Positions 48,750-58,282 of a stretch of 64,000 nt of DNA are shown here, one piece after another. The stretch covers positions 434,001 through 498,000 of the forward strand of contig NZ_JACHJB010000002.1 of assembly GCF_014207745.1 (NCBI RefSeq). The letters run 5' to 3'. Each line of letters opens with the position of its first letter. The stretch's first letter is position 1. The notes below the pieces were generated by a model, which saw only the letters and a list, made by a program, of their open reading frames with translations, was not told the DNA's origin and made no database searches. The position numbers and the translations under genes were made by a program. Source of the DNA: Nonomuraea muscovyensis. GTDB taxonomy: Bacteria > Actinomycetota > Actinomycetes > Streptosporangiales > Streptosporangiaceae.

Positions 48750-49690
48750 CGTGGCGGCGCGGCCGGGCAGCTCCCGGGCTCGGGGCCTTCCAACGTGCGG
48801 TGGTCAGGATCGACCGCCGGTAGGTCAGCGTGGGAAGGAACGGGAGGATCCAGGCGGCGCCCCAGTCGAACCATGTCACCTGGGCGGTGTGGGCGCGGCT
48901 GATCTCGGCCAGGAACCTGGCCAGGGGCGGCGTGTAGTTGTTCCACACGAGGTTGAGCGCGGTCGGCGCGAGCAGCTCCAGACGCTTCCCCGTGGCTGCC
49001 TCGGCCAGATAGGGACGGCCGTCGCGGACTCCGACAGCCAGATCGGACGCGACCAGCACGCTCTTGTCTGGGTGTCGGAACTCGCCGACGCTGACCAGCC
49101 GGGGCAGCACTTGTGGGGCGCGGGTGAGCAGGTCGGCGTGGACGCGGCCGGCGTGGAAGGACAACTGCGCCAGCTCGGCGCCGGGCTCGACCGTGGGCAG
49201 GCTGGTGTACGCGGCGCAGGTGTGGGGGAACAGGTGCCAGCCAGAACCGGCCCGTCATCGAACCGGCAGCGCGGGAGACGGTGACCACCCGCAGACGGAA
49301 GTCTGCGCGGTCCAGGCACCGGGTTGAGGCCGCTTGGAGTTGCGCGCACAGTTCGATATGGGGGGTGACCGCAGATTGCCCCCAAGCTTCCAGGCGTTCG
49401 ATCATCTCCTCGGACAGGGCTACGGACCGGCAGCGCTCGACGGCTGCGGTGCCGGCTATCTCCAGCAGGAGCGGTCCCGCAGGGCCATCGGGCGGGGAGG
49501 CTCGGCCAGTTGGCCAAGTCCTTCAGGCAGGCCCAGCCCCTTGTCGGGGTCGATGACGAGTTCCAGCGGTACCTCGGCGCCGTAGCGGTTGGTGAACTTC
49601 GCCATGCTGGCGTTCCCGCCGGACGCGTGGCGAGCCAGGTCAAGACCGTGGTGGCCGTCTCCGCCTCCGTGAGCACGGCTTCTGGCAGCC
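48750..49690 (-). pseudogene. Lanthipeptide dehydratase (LanB), truncated and frameshifted
   Basis: Pieces in different frames follow LanB order: AKFTNRYGAEVPLELVIDPD (about residue 280 of a normal LanB), LRVVTVSRAAGSMTGRF, SFHAGRVHADLLTRAPQVLP and LVWNNYTPPLARFLAEISRA. The first 250 residues are missing and there are at least two frameshifts. LanB dehydrates Ser/Thr by glutamylation; this copy is dead. No precursor peptide gene was seen. Confidence 0.65.
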
Positions 49691-49727
49691 GCACTGCGGC
49701 GGCACCAGCGGCTTCCGGTCTCCGGCC

Positions 49728-50075
49728 GTGGGCGGGGGTGGGATCTACAGCCTCGTATGGTCTCCGGACGGACGCACCATCGCCACGTACGCAACCGGCG
49801 ACAGAATCCAGCTGTGGGACGCGGACACGCGGCAACCGCTGGGGACGATCTTCGACGGCCATGCCGATGTGGGCTTCGAGCTCAACGCGACCCTGGCGTT
49901 CAGCGCGGATGGCCGGACCCTGTTCAGCGCCACGCCGGACGGCGTGGTGCGCGCGCGTCTCCTCGATGCCTGGCCAGCCGCCACGGCGGTCTGCGGCCGG
50001 GCACGCGGACCGTTGAGCCCCGAAGAGTGGAAAGGGTACATCGACGAGGTCGAGTACTTCGACACGTGCGAGTAG
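49728..50075 (+). pseudogene. WD40-repeat protein, C-terminal fragment
   Basis: Two WD40-type repeats are visible, YSLVWSPDGRTIATYATG-DRIQLWDADT and LAFSADGRTLFSATPDGVV, then LSPEEWKGYIDEVEY, the usual end of actinobacterial nSTAND/WD40 proteins. The N-terminal part is missing; the sequence upstream belongs to the lanB remnant. Confidence 0.65.
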
Positions 50076-50385
50076 GCCGCCGGCGGATCAGAGGGTCTGC
50101 CGGCAGGGCGGCGGGTAGAGCGTTCATGATCAAGTTGACGCAGGATGAGGCCCCGGTGCTCTCTACTGGCTCAACCGTGTGATCGGCACTGCGGGGTTTG
50201 ACGACTTGGTTGCCGAGGGCCGTGCGGTCTGGTGACCGAAGTCCTCGGAAATGTTCTCAGCCTTCGATGCCGATCTTGATGGAACGGCATCCGGAGACGA
50301 AAGTCCGTAGCCGGCCCGTTCCATGCAACCCGCGGCCGGGCCGGCGGCATCTCCTCTGGTGTGAAGCCATCTATCTGGGAGTCCC

Positions 50386-50895
50386 ATGAGCCTTGATGAG
50401 GAGTACACCGCCTACGTGAGGGGCCGGTTGTCCTGGTTGCGGAAGATCGCTTACTCGTTGTGCCAGGACTGGCACCGCGCGGACGACCTGGTACAGACAG
50501 CGATAACGCGGTTATACGTCAAATGGCGCCAGGCGCGGGCGGCCGACGACCTCGACTCCTACGTGCGGGTGATGCTGATCCGGGTCTTCCTTGCCGAACA
50601 GCGAAGGGGCTGGTTTTCGCGGGTACGGCTGACGTCCGCGATATCCCACCAGCCGCTCGAAAGCGGCGACCAGGACATGGCCATGGACATCCGCCGGGCC
50701 CTCATCGCCGTCCCTCCGCGCCAGCGCGCCACCCTCGTACTGCGCTTTCATTGCGATCTGAGCGTGGAGCAGACCGCCCACGCGCTGGGCTGCTCCACCG
50801 GAACCGTCAAGAGCCAGACCGCCCGCGGCCTCGCCACTCTGCGCGCGATGCTCGGCGAACCGGAATCCCGTCTAGCACGTGCGGAGGAATGCTGA
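50386..50895 (+). CDS. SigE-family ECF sigma factor
   Basis: A 169-aa sigma-70 family protein with region 2 at about residues 10-75 (LRKIAYSLCQDWHRADDLVQ) and region 4 at about 105-155 (RQRATLVLRFHCDLSVEQTAHALGCSTGTVKSQ; markers only). It belongs to the small SigE-like group of actinobacteria. The ATG at 50386 follows TGGGAG. Its stop overlaps the start of the next gene (TGATGG), a membrane protein that probably acts as its partner. Target promoters are unknown. Confidence 0.9.
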   Translation: MSLDEEYTAYVRGRLSWLRKIAYSLCQDWHRADDLVQTAITRLYVKWRQARAADDLDSYVRVMLIRVFLAEQRRGWFSRVRLTSAISHQPLESGDQDMAMDIRRALIAVPPRQRATLVLRFHCDLSVEQTAHALGCSTGTVKSQTARGLATLRAMLGEPESRLARAEEC

Positions 50896-51581
50896 TGGAT
50901 GTCAAGCAGGTGTTCGACTCGCTGGCGCGCGAGGAGCAGCCACCTACCGCGGTGGACGTGAACCGTGCCATTGCGGCAGGACGCGCCATGCGCAGACGTC
51001 ATCATGCGGCCGTCGCCGGGATCACGGCGGCGGTGACAGTCGCGGCCGTCATTGCGGCCTGGACGGTTGGCCCGTGGCCGGGGCAGCGGGACGGCGTAGC
51101 CGTGGCTGTACCCGCTGCGCCGTCCGCCACGGCCAAGCCGCCCGTCACAGCCACGCCTCGACCCGCCTACAAGGGATTCGCGGAACTGAAGAAGAAGTAT
51201 CCCCCCAGGGGAAAGATCGCCTCCCTGCCACCGCTTGTCATGTGGCTGAGCAACGCCCCCCGCAAGAACGAGCTCCTCCTGTGCGAGAGCGGGCCGAACG
51301 GTAGCTCCTGCTCCGGATTTCCTCCACTCGCCGCCAACGAGTTCGCTCGCACGCAGGGCAAGCTTCGCGGTATGGACGTCTGGTTCGGTGTGGCCAAGGA
51401 CGACGTTCACGGGGTGACGGCTGTCACCAAGGACGGGAGGAAGCTTCCAGGGAACCTCACACGAAGTGTCGGAGCGGGGCTCGGGCTGTGGGCCGTGGAG
51501 TATCCCTCGGGGGTCGACGTGCGGAGGCTCGTCGTCACCGGCGCGAGGGGGGAGACCCTGCAGAGGATCCCATCCGGGTGA
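50889..51581 (+). CDS. Single-pass membrane protein, probable partner of SigE-like sigma
   Basis: A 230-aa protein. A cytosolic N-terminal helix pair (VKQVFDSLAREEQPPTAVDV...AIAAGRAMRRR) is followed by one membrane helix (AVAGITAAVTVAAVIAAWTV) and an extracytoplasmic part with a Pro/Ala linker and two cysteines (LLLCESGPNGSSCSGF). This layout is common for proteins next to SigE-like sigma factors, but no zinc anti-sigma motif is visible. ATG codons at 50889 and 50895 are both in frame; they overlap the sigma stop. Confidence 0.75.
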   Translation: MLMDVKQVFDSLAREEQPPTAVDVNRAIAAGRAMRRRHHAAVAGITAAVTVAAVIAAWTVGPWPGQRDGVAVAVPAAPSATAKPPVTATPRPAYKGFAELKKKYPPRGKIASLPPLVMWLSNAPRKNELLLCESGPNGSSCSGFPPLAANEFARTQGKLRGMDVWFGVAKDDVHGVTAVTKDGRKLPGNLTRSVGAGLGLWAVEYPSGVDVRRLVVTGARGETLQRIPSG

Positions 51582-51599
51582 CGAGCCTGACGGTCCTGG

Positions 51600-51960
51600 G
51601 GTTGGCCCGGTGGCCACGCTGCGCGGCGCGGTGGTCCGGCGGGGCGCTTTCACGCTCGGCCCGGCGAACCTCGGAGATCGGCTGGGCCGAGCGGATAGCG
51701 ATCACGGGTTCGGGCAAGTCGACGCTGCTGGGCGCGCGCTGCCTGGCCGGATCGGGCCGGACGAGGGCACGCCGCCCTGGGTTCCGGCGTGGTGGTCGGC
51801 GAGGTGGACCAGGCCAGGGCGCTGTTCGAGGGCGGGGAGCCGCTGCTCGGCGCCTTCGCCGAGCACGTCCCCGAGACGGTGCCCGGTGAGGTGCGGACCC
51901 TGCTGGCGAAGTTCGGGCTGAGGGCAGCCCACGTGTTGCGCCCGGCCGCCCACAAGTGGG
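51600..51960 (+). pseudogene. ABC-F ATPase remnant
   Basis: Fragments in two frames spell RGAFTLGPANL, ERIAITG-GSGKSTLLGA (a damaged Walker A) and VVVGEVDQARALFEGGEPLLGAF, EVRTLLAKFGLRA, the path from the second ATPase domain of ABC-F proteins (ribosome-protection ATPases). Signature and Walker B are gone. From 51960 to 52264 I see no gene. Confidence 0.55.
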
Positions 51961-52264
51961 CCCCCACGAACGTGCCTGGCGCGTTGTCCAGGGTTGTCAG
52001 GCACGTTGGTCACCTGTGGAAACTCCTCCTCAGGGAGCTCGGTTGCGGCCAGGCCGGACGCGTCGCCGAAGTCGCAATGCCACCGTCAGGCTCGATGCCG
52101 CGGGCCGAGGTGGGAGTCGGCACCGCCCTCGGCCAGGATGGGAGCGCGCCGGTTGTCCAGGTCAATGGCCTGGAGGTCGGGGAGGACCGTCGCGGCCAGT
52201 GAGTCTCACCCGAGGAGAGCTTCTTCCCGATCGGCGTGCGCCTCGCTCAAGCAGTAGGTGACCT

Positions 52265-53320
52265 TCAATCGAGCGGCAGGGCGTGCCGTCCGGCCACCTG
52301 GCGGATCTCCTCCAGCGGGTACGGCGTCTTCCTGCTCTCACTCTGCAGCTCATGGTAGAAGTCGTTCAGCACGGTGGCCAGCGGGCTGTGCCGCGACAGC
52401 AGGGCCGCGACCCCGCCGGGCACGCCGGTCGGCCGCTCTCCCGCCGCCCATTCCCGCACCAGTTCGCGACGCCCCGGCCAGTCGGCGCCGTGGAAGGCGC
52501 CGGCCAGCCAGTTCACCAGGTACGTCAGCGTGTAGGTGCGGTCAAAGGTCAGGTGCCGGCGATAAAAGGCCTGTTCCTCCTCTGACAGGTCGAACCGGGT
52601 CGACACGGCCTGCCCGAAGTCGGTCAGGTAGAAGCGGCGCCCGTCGGTGAGGATGTTCTCGAAATGCGCGTCGAAGTGCAGAAGACCGCCCGCGTTCATG
52701 AAGGACACGGCCTCACGCAGCCCCTGGTCCGCCAGGGCGCAGGCGCGGTCGGCGTCGCCCGCGCGTACCCGCTCGTCCAGCCACTGGTGCAGGTTGTGGG
52801 GAATGTACTCCAGGAAGAGCGTCAGGCTCGCCGGAGCCCCTGCCAGCGCCTCAAGGCGGCGGCGCACGCCGGGCGCGCCCTCCCAGAACGTGACCGCCCG
52901 ATCGATGTCGGCCAGCTCTCCGTACAGCGGGGCGGGCTCGGCGTTGGGCAGCACCCGCCAGTGATACAGCAGCGGGAAGCCGGGGAACCGGCCGGTCAGC
53001 ACCCACTCGGTGGTCATCGTGTGCGCGGCCAGCTCGCGCCAGGCGCCGAAGCCGGGCGAGCCGATGCCGTACTGGCAGAAGGGCGGCAGCCCGAACAGGT
53101 CGGCCGTCGAGTGCGGGTGGCGCAGTTCGGGCTCGGTGAGGGGCACGCGTTTGACGAAGACCGAGGTGCCGCCGACCTCGAGCCGCGCGGACGCCCCGCC
53201 GATGCCGGTGCCGAGGGGCACGGCCTCGCGCTCCAGCAGCTCGGCCAACTCCCGGTCGTCGTAGCGGGCCATGGCCGTGGAAACGTCACAGTGGGTGGTC
53301 AGCCGCGTGTCCGTCATCAT
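52265..53320 (-). CDS. Protein kinase-like / aminoglycoside phosphotransferase-fold protein
   Basis: A 351-aa protein of the kinase fold. A beta-strand lysine is in SVFVKRVPL, the catalytic loop in LHFDAHFENILTD (D and N positions kept) and the metal-binding DFG in LTDFGQAVS. N- and C-lobes are normal in length. Such proteins can be small-molecule phosphotransferases or serine/threonine kinases; the substrate is unknown. ATGs at 53317, 53320 and 53326 are all in frame. The stretch 53327-53653 shows no gene; a frame there (LLMAIINQEYRHDRWIGEV) is not one I recognise. Confidence 0.8.
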   Translation of the reverse strand: MMTDTRLTTHCDVSTAMARYDDRELAELLEREAVPLGTGIGGASARLEVGGTSVFVKRVPLTEPELRHPHSTADLFGLPPFCQYGIGSPGFGAWRELAAHTMTTEWVLTGRFPGFPLLYHWRVLPNAEPAPLYGELADIDRAVTFWEGAPGVRRRLEALAGAPASLTLFLEYIPHNLHQWLDERVRAGDADRACALADQGLREAVSFMNAGGLLHFDAHFENILTDGRRFYLTDFGQAVSTRFDLSEEEQAFYRRHLTFDRTYTLTYLVNWLAGAFHGADWPGRRELVREWAAGERPTGVPGGVAALLSRHSPLATVLNDFYHELQSESRKTPYPLEEIRQVAGRHALPLD

Positions 53321-53653
53321 GATCATCTTACCGGCTGATGACGGTATCTCGGCGCCCCCACCCAGCTCAAGATCGTCGCACCGACCCTGCTCATGGCGAT
53401 CATCAATCAGGAGTACCGGCACGACCGCTGGATCGGCGAGGTCCGCGACCGCGATCTCGGCCACGCCCTTCCCGACGCCCCAGTCTCCGATCGGCTCACC
53501 ACCATCGAGGGACCCTGGTCGAGTGCGGATGGAACCCCTGATCACATCCATGCGCCGGTCAGGAGCGTATGGCCCCGAGCAGCCTTCCTTCAATGTCGAG
53601 CGGGCGCGTTTCAGCAGGTCCAGATGCCTTCAATCGCCACGACCTGGGAAGAC

Positions 53654-53698
53654 TGGTATGACCCGATACCTTGCCGTGCAAGGTATCGGGTCATACCA
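53654..53698. promoter_or_regulatory. Nested perfect palindrome, probable PadR operator
   Basis: A perfect inverted repeat of two 20-bp arms around CCGTG, ending 7 nt before the PadR ATG. Each arm itself contains GGTAT-N6-ATACC, so there are two stacked PadR-like half-site palindromes. It covers the ribosome site region, so binding or a hairpin in the mRNA could shut off the operon. Autoregulation is inferred. Confidence 0.75.
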
Positions 53699-53705
53699 TG
53701 CTCTC

Positions 53706-54092
53706 ATGACTGAGGACACCGAGGCGACGCCGGAATCGGCGACCATCGCCCGTCTGCGTCGCGAGCTCGCACGTGGCACGACCGAGCTGGCCGTGCTGTC
53801 CGTCCTCAGTGTCCGCCGCCGATATGGCTACGAGCTGCTGAAAGTGCTGCGGCAGACGGGCGAGGGGGTCCTGGAGGTCAAGGAGGGCACGCTCTATCCG
53901 CTGTTGCACCGGCTGGAGGATTCCGGCCACATCCTCGCGACTTGGGAGGCGGAAGGGCGTGCCAGGCCGCGCAAGTACTACGTCATCACCCCAGACGGTC
54001 GCGCGTACCTCGCCATGCTGCGTACCGGGTGGAGCGGCCTGGTCGACGGGATGCGACAACTACTCGACACCCTTGGTGAGGTGCAGGAATGA
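53706..54092 (+). CDS. PadR-family transcriptional regulator
   Basis: A 128-aa regulator with the PadR winged helix: ELAVLSVLSVRRRYGYELL, EGTLYPLLHRLEDSG and ARPRKYYVITPDGRAYL. It is short, with one C-terminal dimerisation helix. The ATG at 53706 lies 7 nt after a nested palindrome. It overlaps the next gene by ATGA. PadR proteins of this type repress operons with membrane proteins, as found here. Confidence 0.92.
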   Translation: MTEDTEATPESATIARLRRELARGTTELAVLSVLSVRRRYGYELLKVLRQTGEGVLEVKEGTLYPLLHRLEDSGHILATWEAEGRARPRKYYVITPDGRAYLAMLRTGWSGLVDGMRQLLDTLGEVQE

Positions 54093-54796
54093 CCGACGAG
54101 CGGCAGATCATCGACGATTACACGGGAAGGGTCGGGCGTCATCTGACGGGCCCGGCCCGGGACAGGGCGAAGGCGGAGCTCAGCGAGCACTTGTCCGACG
54201 CCGCGGAGATGGGAGAGTTAGCCCAGGTCCTGAGCCGCCTCGGCGCCCCGGAAGAGGCGGCGGCCACCTTCGCCGAACTACGGTCCGCACCGCCGGCTCC
54301 CATGGATGCGCGGCTCACCGCGGTCGTGATCGACAACCTACCGCTCGTCGGGGTCACGATCGCGCTGCTCGTTCAGGGGATCGTCCGGACCTTGGAGGTG
54401 GGGAGCGGCTTCGCGCTGGCGTTCCCGCCCTTCGTGCACATCAAGATCGGTGACGGCTGCGTGTCCCTCGCGCCAGTGCAGTGCGGCACCGGCTACGACC
54501 ACGCCGGGCTGCTCTACAGCCTGGGTGTCCCGCTCGCTCTGCTCTGGTCGATCGTCGGACTGGGGCTGCTGGAGGCACGGACCGGTACGACTCCGGGCAA
54601 GCGCCTCATGAAACTACGCGTCGTGACCGAGGCCGGGCTGCGCATCCACCCGGTCGCCGGTGTCGTGCGGCGGCTCAGCCTGCTGGTGGGACCCTTCGCC
54701 TGGCTGGACTGGGCGCCGGTCGTGTGGGGCGACCGGCGGCGGGTGCTCGACCGCCTGACCGAGATCAAGGTCGTGAGCGCCCGGGAGGCGAAGTGA
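54089..54796 (+). CDS. Membrane protein with N-terminal HAAS-type and C-terminal RDD domain
   Basis: A 235-aa protein. Residues about 1-65 are a cytosolic helical domain (YTGRVGRHLTGPARDRAKAEL; LGAPEEAAATFAE) like the HAAS domains of PadR-linked proteins. Membrane helices at about 80-190 carry the RDD-type RTGTTPGKRLMKLRVVT motif. It is translationally coupled to PadR and to the CPBP gene. It may sense or transport, but no substrate is known. Confidence 0.8.
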   Translation: MTDERQIIDDYTGRVGRHLTGPARDRAKAELSEHLSDAAEMGELAQVLSRLGAPEEAAATFAELRSAPPAPMDARLTAVVIDNLPLVGVTIALLVQGIVRTLEVGSGFALAFPPFVHIKIGDGCVSLAPVQCGTGYDHAGLLYSLGVPLALLWSIVGLGLLEARTGTTPGKRLMKLRVVTEAGLRIHPVAGVVRRLSLLVGPFAWLDWAPVVWGDRRRVLDRLTEIKVVSAREAK

Positions 54797-55455
54797 AGAC
54801 CGCCGTCCGCGTTCCGCCCCTCGTGGCGCTGGCCGTCGGTGCGGCACTGTGGTTCGTCCCCACGCTCGTGCAGCGCGCGGCCTGGTTATTGGGCGATGAC
54901 GATCGCGCGGTGGACTTCGACCTCGTCCTGGTGTCGCGCTGGATCGCCGCCGCGCTGCTGCTGGGCTTCGTCCTGGCCGTGGAGCGGCGGCCGCTGTCAT
55001 CGGTGGGCCTGCACGCCCCTCGTGGGCGGGACGTCCTGATCACCGTCGGGCTGGCCGTCCTGGCGCTGGTGGTCAGTGTCACCTTGTACGGGCTTGTCGC
55101 GGGGACGGGCCCCGACCAGCAGTCGCCGTCGGGGCGGATCGTGGCGAGCCTGTCGGTCGCCGAGAGCATTCACCTGATCGTCAACGCGGCCGTCGTCGAG
55201 GAGCTCTTCTTCCGCGGCTTCCTCATGGAGCGGGTCATCGACCTCACCCGGCGGCCCTGGCTGGCCGCGCTCGTGTCCTATGTGGTGTTCGTCGGTTCGC
55301 ACGTGCCCGGCTCGGGCGGGGCCACCGCGCTGACCATGGTCGCCGTGGGATCGCTGCTCTTCGTCGGCCTCTATTGGGTCCGCCGCAACCTGCTGTTGTG
55401 TGTCGGCGCGCATGCCATCGGCAACCTTCCCCTCCTGGCCAACGCCCTCGCCTGA
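54793..55455 (+). CDS. CPBP-family intramembrane metalloprotease
   Basis: A 220-aa protein of about seven membrane helices. The CPBP/CAAX motifs are NAAVVEELFFRGFLMERV (EExxxR), FVGSHVPG (His) and AHAIGNLPLL (HxxxN). These enzymes cleave membrane proteins or peptides and often confer bacteriocin immunity. The GTG start overlaps the RDD gene stop (GTGA). It is last in the PadR operon. Confidence 0.88.
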   Translation: MKTAVRVPPLVALAVGAALWFVPTLVQRAAWLLGDDDRAVDFDLVLVSRWIAAALLLGFVLAVERRPLSSVGLHAPRGRDVLITVGLAVLALVVSVTLYGLVAGTGPDQQSPSGRIVASLSVAESIHLIVNAAVVEELFFRGFLMERVIDLTRRPWLAALVSYVVFVGSHVPGSGGATALTMVAVGSLLFVGLYWVRRNLLLCVGAHAIGNLPLLANALA

Positions 55456-55572
55456 ACCTTGGACCGCCCACACGCGCGTTGGTGTCCCGACAAGTCTGCC
55501 AAAGGGGAAGCACACGTGCAGAGATGATCAGCATGTCGGTATCGTCGGAGGCCGATGCTAGGTTGCGGCGGC

Positions 55573-56829
55573 ATGACGACATCCTCCCGGCAGAAGCCGC
55601 CGATCCTTCACGTGATAGATGAGGAGTTCGTACCGCCCGATCGGGGTGACGAGCAGGAAGGTCCGGAGTCCGCGGTTCCCGCCGGTGATCCGGACGAGGC
55701 GGTGCGGCTCTTCCACCGCTACCGGCGGCTGATGGCGCAGATCCTCGGGTACGAGGAGGAGCTCCCCGGGCCCGCGAGCGAGGAGGACCTCGCGGCCGTG
55801 GAGGAGGAGCTCGGCGTCGCGCTGCCCGCGGACCTGCGCGCGCTGTACGGCATCGCCGACGGTGACGGCGACATCGTGAACCAACTGTTCGACCGGCACC
55901 CGTGGCTCTCCCTCGCCGAGATCTGCGACCAGGATGACGAGTGGCTCGACATCGCGCGGGAGTGGCACTACGAGCCCTGGCGCCAGCTGGTGTTCGATGC
56001 CACGCCGCCGAACACGGTCCGGAGGTCGTCGCTGCGTCCGGGCTGGATCCGGTTCGCGATCGACACCGGCGGCAACTGGCTCGCCGTGGACACCGATCCT
56101 GGGCCGAACGGCCGTCCCGGGCAGGTCATCGCGATAGGAGTCGACTACACGCGGGGGCCGGCGTACGTCGCCGACTCGGTGACCACATTCCTGCGCCGCC
56201 TGGTGGAAGCGCTGGAACGCGGTGACTACGTCCGTCACGACGAGAGCCTGTGGATCGAGGCGGACCAACCGCAGCTGTCCGAGCACACCATGTACTACGA
56301 CGGCCCGCCTTCCCGCGAGCGGGCCGGGCAGGCCGGTCCGCTCGTGCAGGACGTCCGGGTGACCGAGGTGGAGGATTGCGCGTTTCTCGACGCGATGCCC
56401 GAAGTGCGCTCGCTGGCGCTGTCGAGCACGGGTTCGCCCGACCTGACCCCGCTCGGCGGCCGTCCGGTGGAGTATCTGGAGCTTAATGTGGAGTCGGCCG
56501 ACCTGACGACGCCGGCCCGGAACCGGGAGCTGCGGTCGCTGTCGATCGCCTGCGCGCGTCCCGTCGAGCTGGCTCCGCTCCGTATGGTGCCCAACCTGTG
56601 GGCGCTGGACATCGCGGCGGCACCCGTCGCCGACCTCGCCACGGTGACCGAGCTGAAGGGACTGCGGTACCTGGAGGTGACCCAGGACCAATGGCGGGAG
56701 CTGTCGGAACTCGACGACCTGCCGCCGCTGGCCGTCGTCGGCGTCCACCCCCACCGCCCCGAACGCGACTGGCCGGTCAGGACTGCCTGGGTCACCACCG
56801 ACGGCGAGCCGCCTTCGCCAACAGCCTGA
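55573..56829 (+). CDS. SMI1/KNR4-family protein with LRR-like C-terminal part
   Basis: A 418-aa protein. The SUKH-type domain lies at about residues 55-215: PASEEDLAAVEEELGVALPADLRALYGIADG (marker region), RPGWIRFAIDTGGNWLAVD. The C-terminal 150 residues have short leucine-rich-like repeats (VRSLALSSTGSPDLTPLGG; LRSLSIACARPVELAPL). SUKH proteins often act as immunity proteins or nucleic-acid-linked scaffolds; no toxin gene is beside it. ATG 55573 is chosen over an upstream in-frame start at 55555. Confidence 0.8.
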   Translation: MTTSSRQKPPILHVIDEEFVPPDRGDEQEGPESAVPAGDPDEAVRLFHRYRRLMAQILGYEEELPGPASEEDLAAVEEELGVALPADLRALYGIADGDGDIVNQLFDRHPWLSLAEICDQDDEWLDIAREWHYEPWRQLVFDATPPNTVRRSSLRPGWIRFAIDTGGNWLAVDTDPGPNGRPGQVIAIGVDYTRGPAYVADSVTTFLRRLVEALERGDYVRHDESLWIEADQPQLSEHTMYYDGPPSRERAGQAGPLVQDVRVTEVEDCAFLDAMPEVRSLALSSTGSPDLTPLGGRPVEYLELNVESADLTTPARNRELRSLSIACARPVELAPLRMVPNLWALDIAAAPVADLATVTELKGLRYLEVTQDQWRELSELDDLPPLAVVGVHPHRPERDWPVRTAWVTTDGEPPSPTA

Positions 56830-56865
56830 CGCGGTGCCTGGGCGGGGCCCGAGGGACCCGCTCAG

Positions 56866-57010
56866 CCCGCTGGACAGGAAATCGTCATAGACAGCGCCTG
56901 GATCTGCGACTTCTCATCCACACACAACACCACCGCGCGTTCCGGCGGGTCGTGATACGGCCCCACCACCTCCACGAAGAGCGGATCAGTTTTCGCCCCA
57001 TCGAGGCGCT
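56866..57010 (-). pseudogene. IS630-family transposase scrap
   Basis: KTDPLFVEVVGPYHDPPERA and VVLCVDEKSQIQAL match the segment around the first catalytic Asp of IS630-type transposases. Nothing else of the element is left. The remaining bases up to 57293 show a minus-strand frame (CPNGMDLSDTVKLWDPEPG) of unknown origin and the promoter region of the next gene. Confidence 0.7.
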
Positions 57011-57293
57011 GGTCCAGGCCCGTGCAGAGCCTGCTGGCCTCGGCGGTATCTCCTAGCTGGCCGTGTTCAGTCATCCTGGCTCCGGGTCCCACAGCTTCAC
57101 CGTGTCGGAGAGATCCATGCCGTTGGGGCAGCCGACGCCCTTTTCGGTGGCGTTCGCGGTGTGGGCGCTCCACAGAACAGGGCCATCGTGGCGGCACACC
57201 GTGAGACCGGCCTTTCGGGGACGTGGTACGCGTAGTGATCATTAGACTTGCCGGACGTTGACAGGATGGCCACAGGACAGTTGAAAGGCCCAC

Positions 57294-58001
57294 ATGAACA
57301 AGGCGATTCCCTTAATCACCATGAGCGTGGCGATGTTCGCTTGTGTGCCTTCCGGGCATGCCGTCGCGGCGGGGACGGCCGCCGCGAGTGACGTCTACGC
57401 GAGCTACGCCGATCTCGCAGCCCATGAACAGGAGGGCGTGTCCTACCGCCGCGTCCAGCGTGTCCCGCGCCGGGCAAGGGTGGCGCACATCGCCATTCAC
57501 GGCGGGGCGATCGAGGCACCCACCACGCAGCTGGCCGACCACGCCGCAGGTGCCCGGAACGCTTTCTACTCGTTCGAAGGTGTCAAGAGGTCCGGAAACA
57601 GCTCCCTGCACATCACCGCGACCCGGTTCGACGAACCCAGGGCGCTCGCGGTCGTCAAGGGGGTCGACTACACCGTCTCTTGGCACGGGGCATCGGGCAC
57701 GAAGCCGACCACCTACGTCGGCGGACGTGACGAGCGGCTGATTGGCAAGGTGAAAGCCGAGCTGCGTGCGGCGGGTTTCACCGTTGCGGCCACAGTGCCC
57801 GAAGCGTTGAGGGGCGACAGCCCGCGCAACATCGCCAACAAGAACCGCAGAGGCATGGGCGTGCAGCTCGAACTGAGCCGGGGTCAGCGTGAGCAGTTCG
57901 TTGTCGGTGGGAAGTTGACCAGCGCGAGCATCGGGAATCCCGCCAACCGTACGAGAGCCTTCTACCGGTACGTCGCAGCCGTCACTCGCGCGCTGCGCTG
58001 A
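57294..58001 (+). CDS. Secreted poly-gamma-glutamate hydrolase-family protein
   Basis: A 235-aa protein with a signal peptide (residues 1-26, ending VPSGHAVAA). The mature part has VAHIAIHGGAIEAPTTQLAD (zinc-binding His/Glu), FEGVKRSGNSSLHIT and IANKNRRGMGVQLELSRGQR, the motifs of phage PghP-like zinc gamma-glutamyl hydrolases. It probably cuts gamma-linked glutamate chains outside the cell. It is monocistronic and followed by a stray gene fragment. Confidence 0.85.
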   Translation: MNKAIPLITMSVAMFACVPSGHAVAAGTAAASDVYASYADLAAHEQEGVSYRRVQRVPRRARVAHIAIHGGAIEAPTTQLADHAAGARNAFYSFEGVKRSGNSSLHITATRFDEPRALAVVKGVDYTVSWHGASGTKPTTYVGGRDERLIGKVKAELRAAGFTVAATVPEALRGDSPRNIANKNRRGMGVQLELSRGQREQFVVGGKLTSASIGNPANRTRAFYRYVAAVTRALR

Positions 58002-58020
58002 CATGCGGTGACGCAACGGC

Positions 58021-58206
58021 GCGCTGCGCACCGTGTGCGAGATGCGGGCGGCCGGAGAGAGCGGCAGCGTGGTCACCCTCTGGTGTGACCAGGGCGAACG
58101 CTACACCAGCTCCTGTTTCGCCCCGGCCTGGCAACGTGCCCAAGGGCTCGACGTCGCGACGTACGCCCCTCTCGTGGAAAGGGCCATGACCGAGGGCGTC
58201 TGGCCG
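58021..58206 (+). pseudogene. Duplicated C-terminal fragment of the Cds1-like gene
   Basis: About 185 bp almost identical to part of the cysteine desulfhydrase gene on the opposite strand (rc of about 59235-59420): [44 protein letters not shown]. Only a few substitutions separate them, so the copying is recent. It has no start or remainder. Confidence 0.85.
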
Positions 58207-58282
58207 GCCGGCCTGTCAGGACTTCCTGGGAGGGTCCGCTCATCGCGCGTGAAGTCACCACCATGGCACATGGCGCGGAGGA

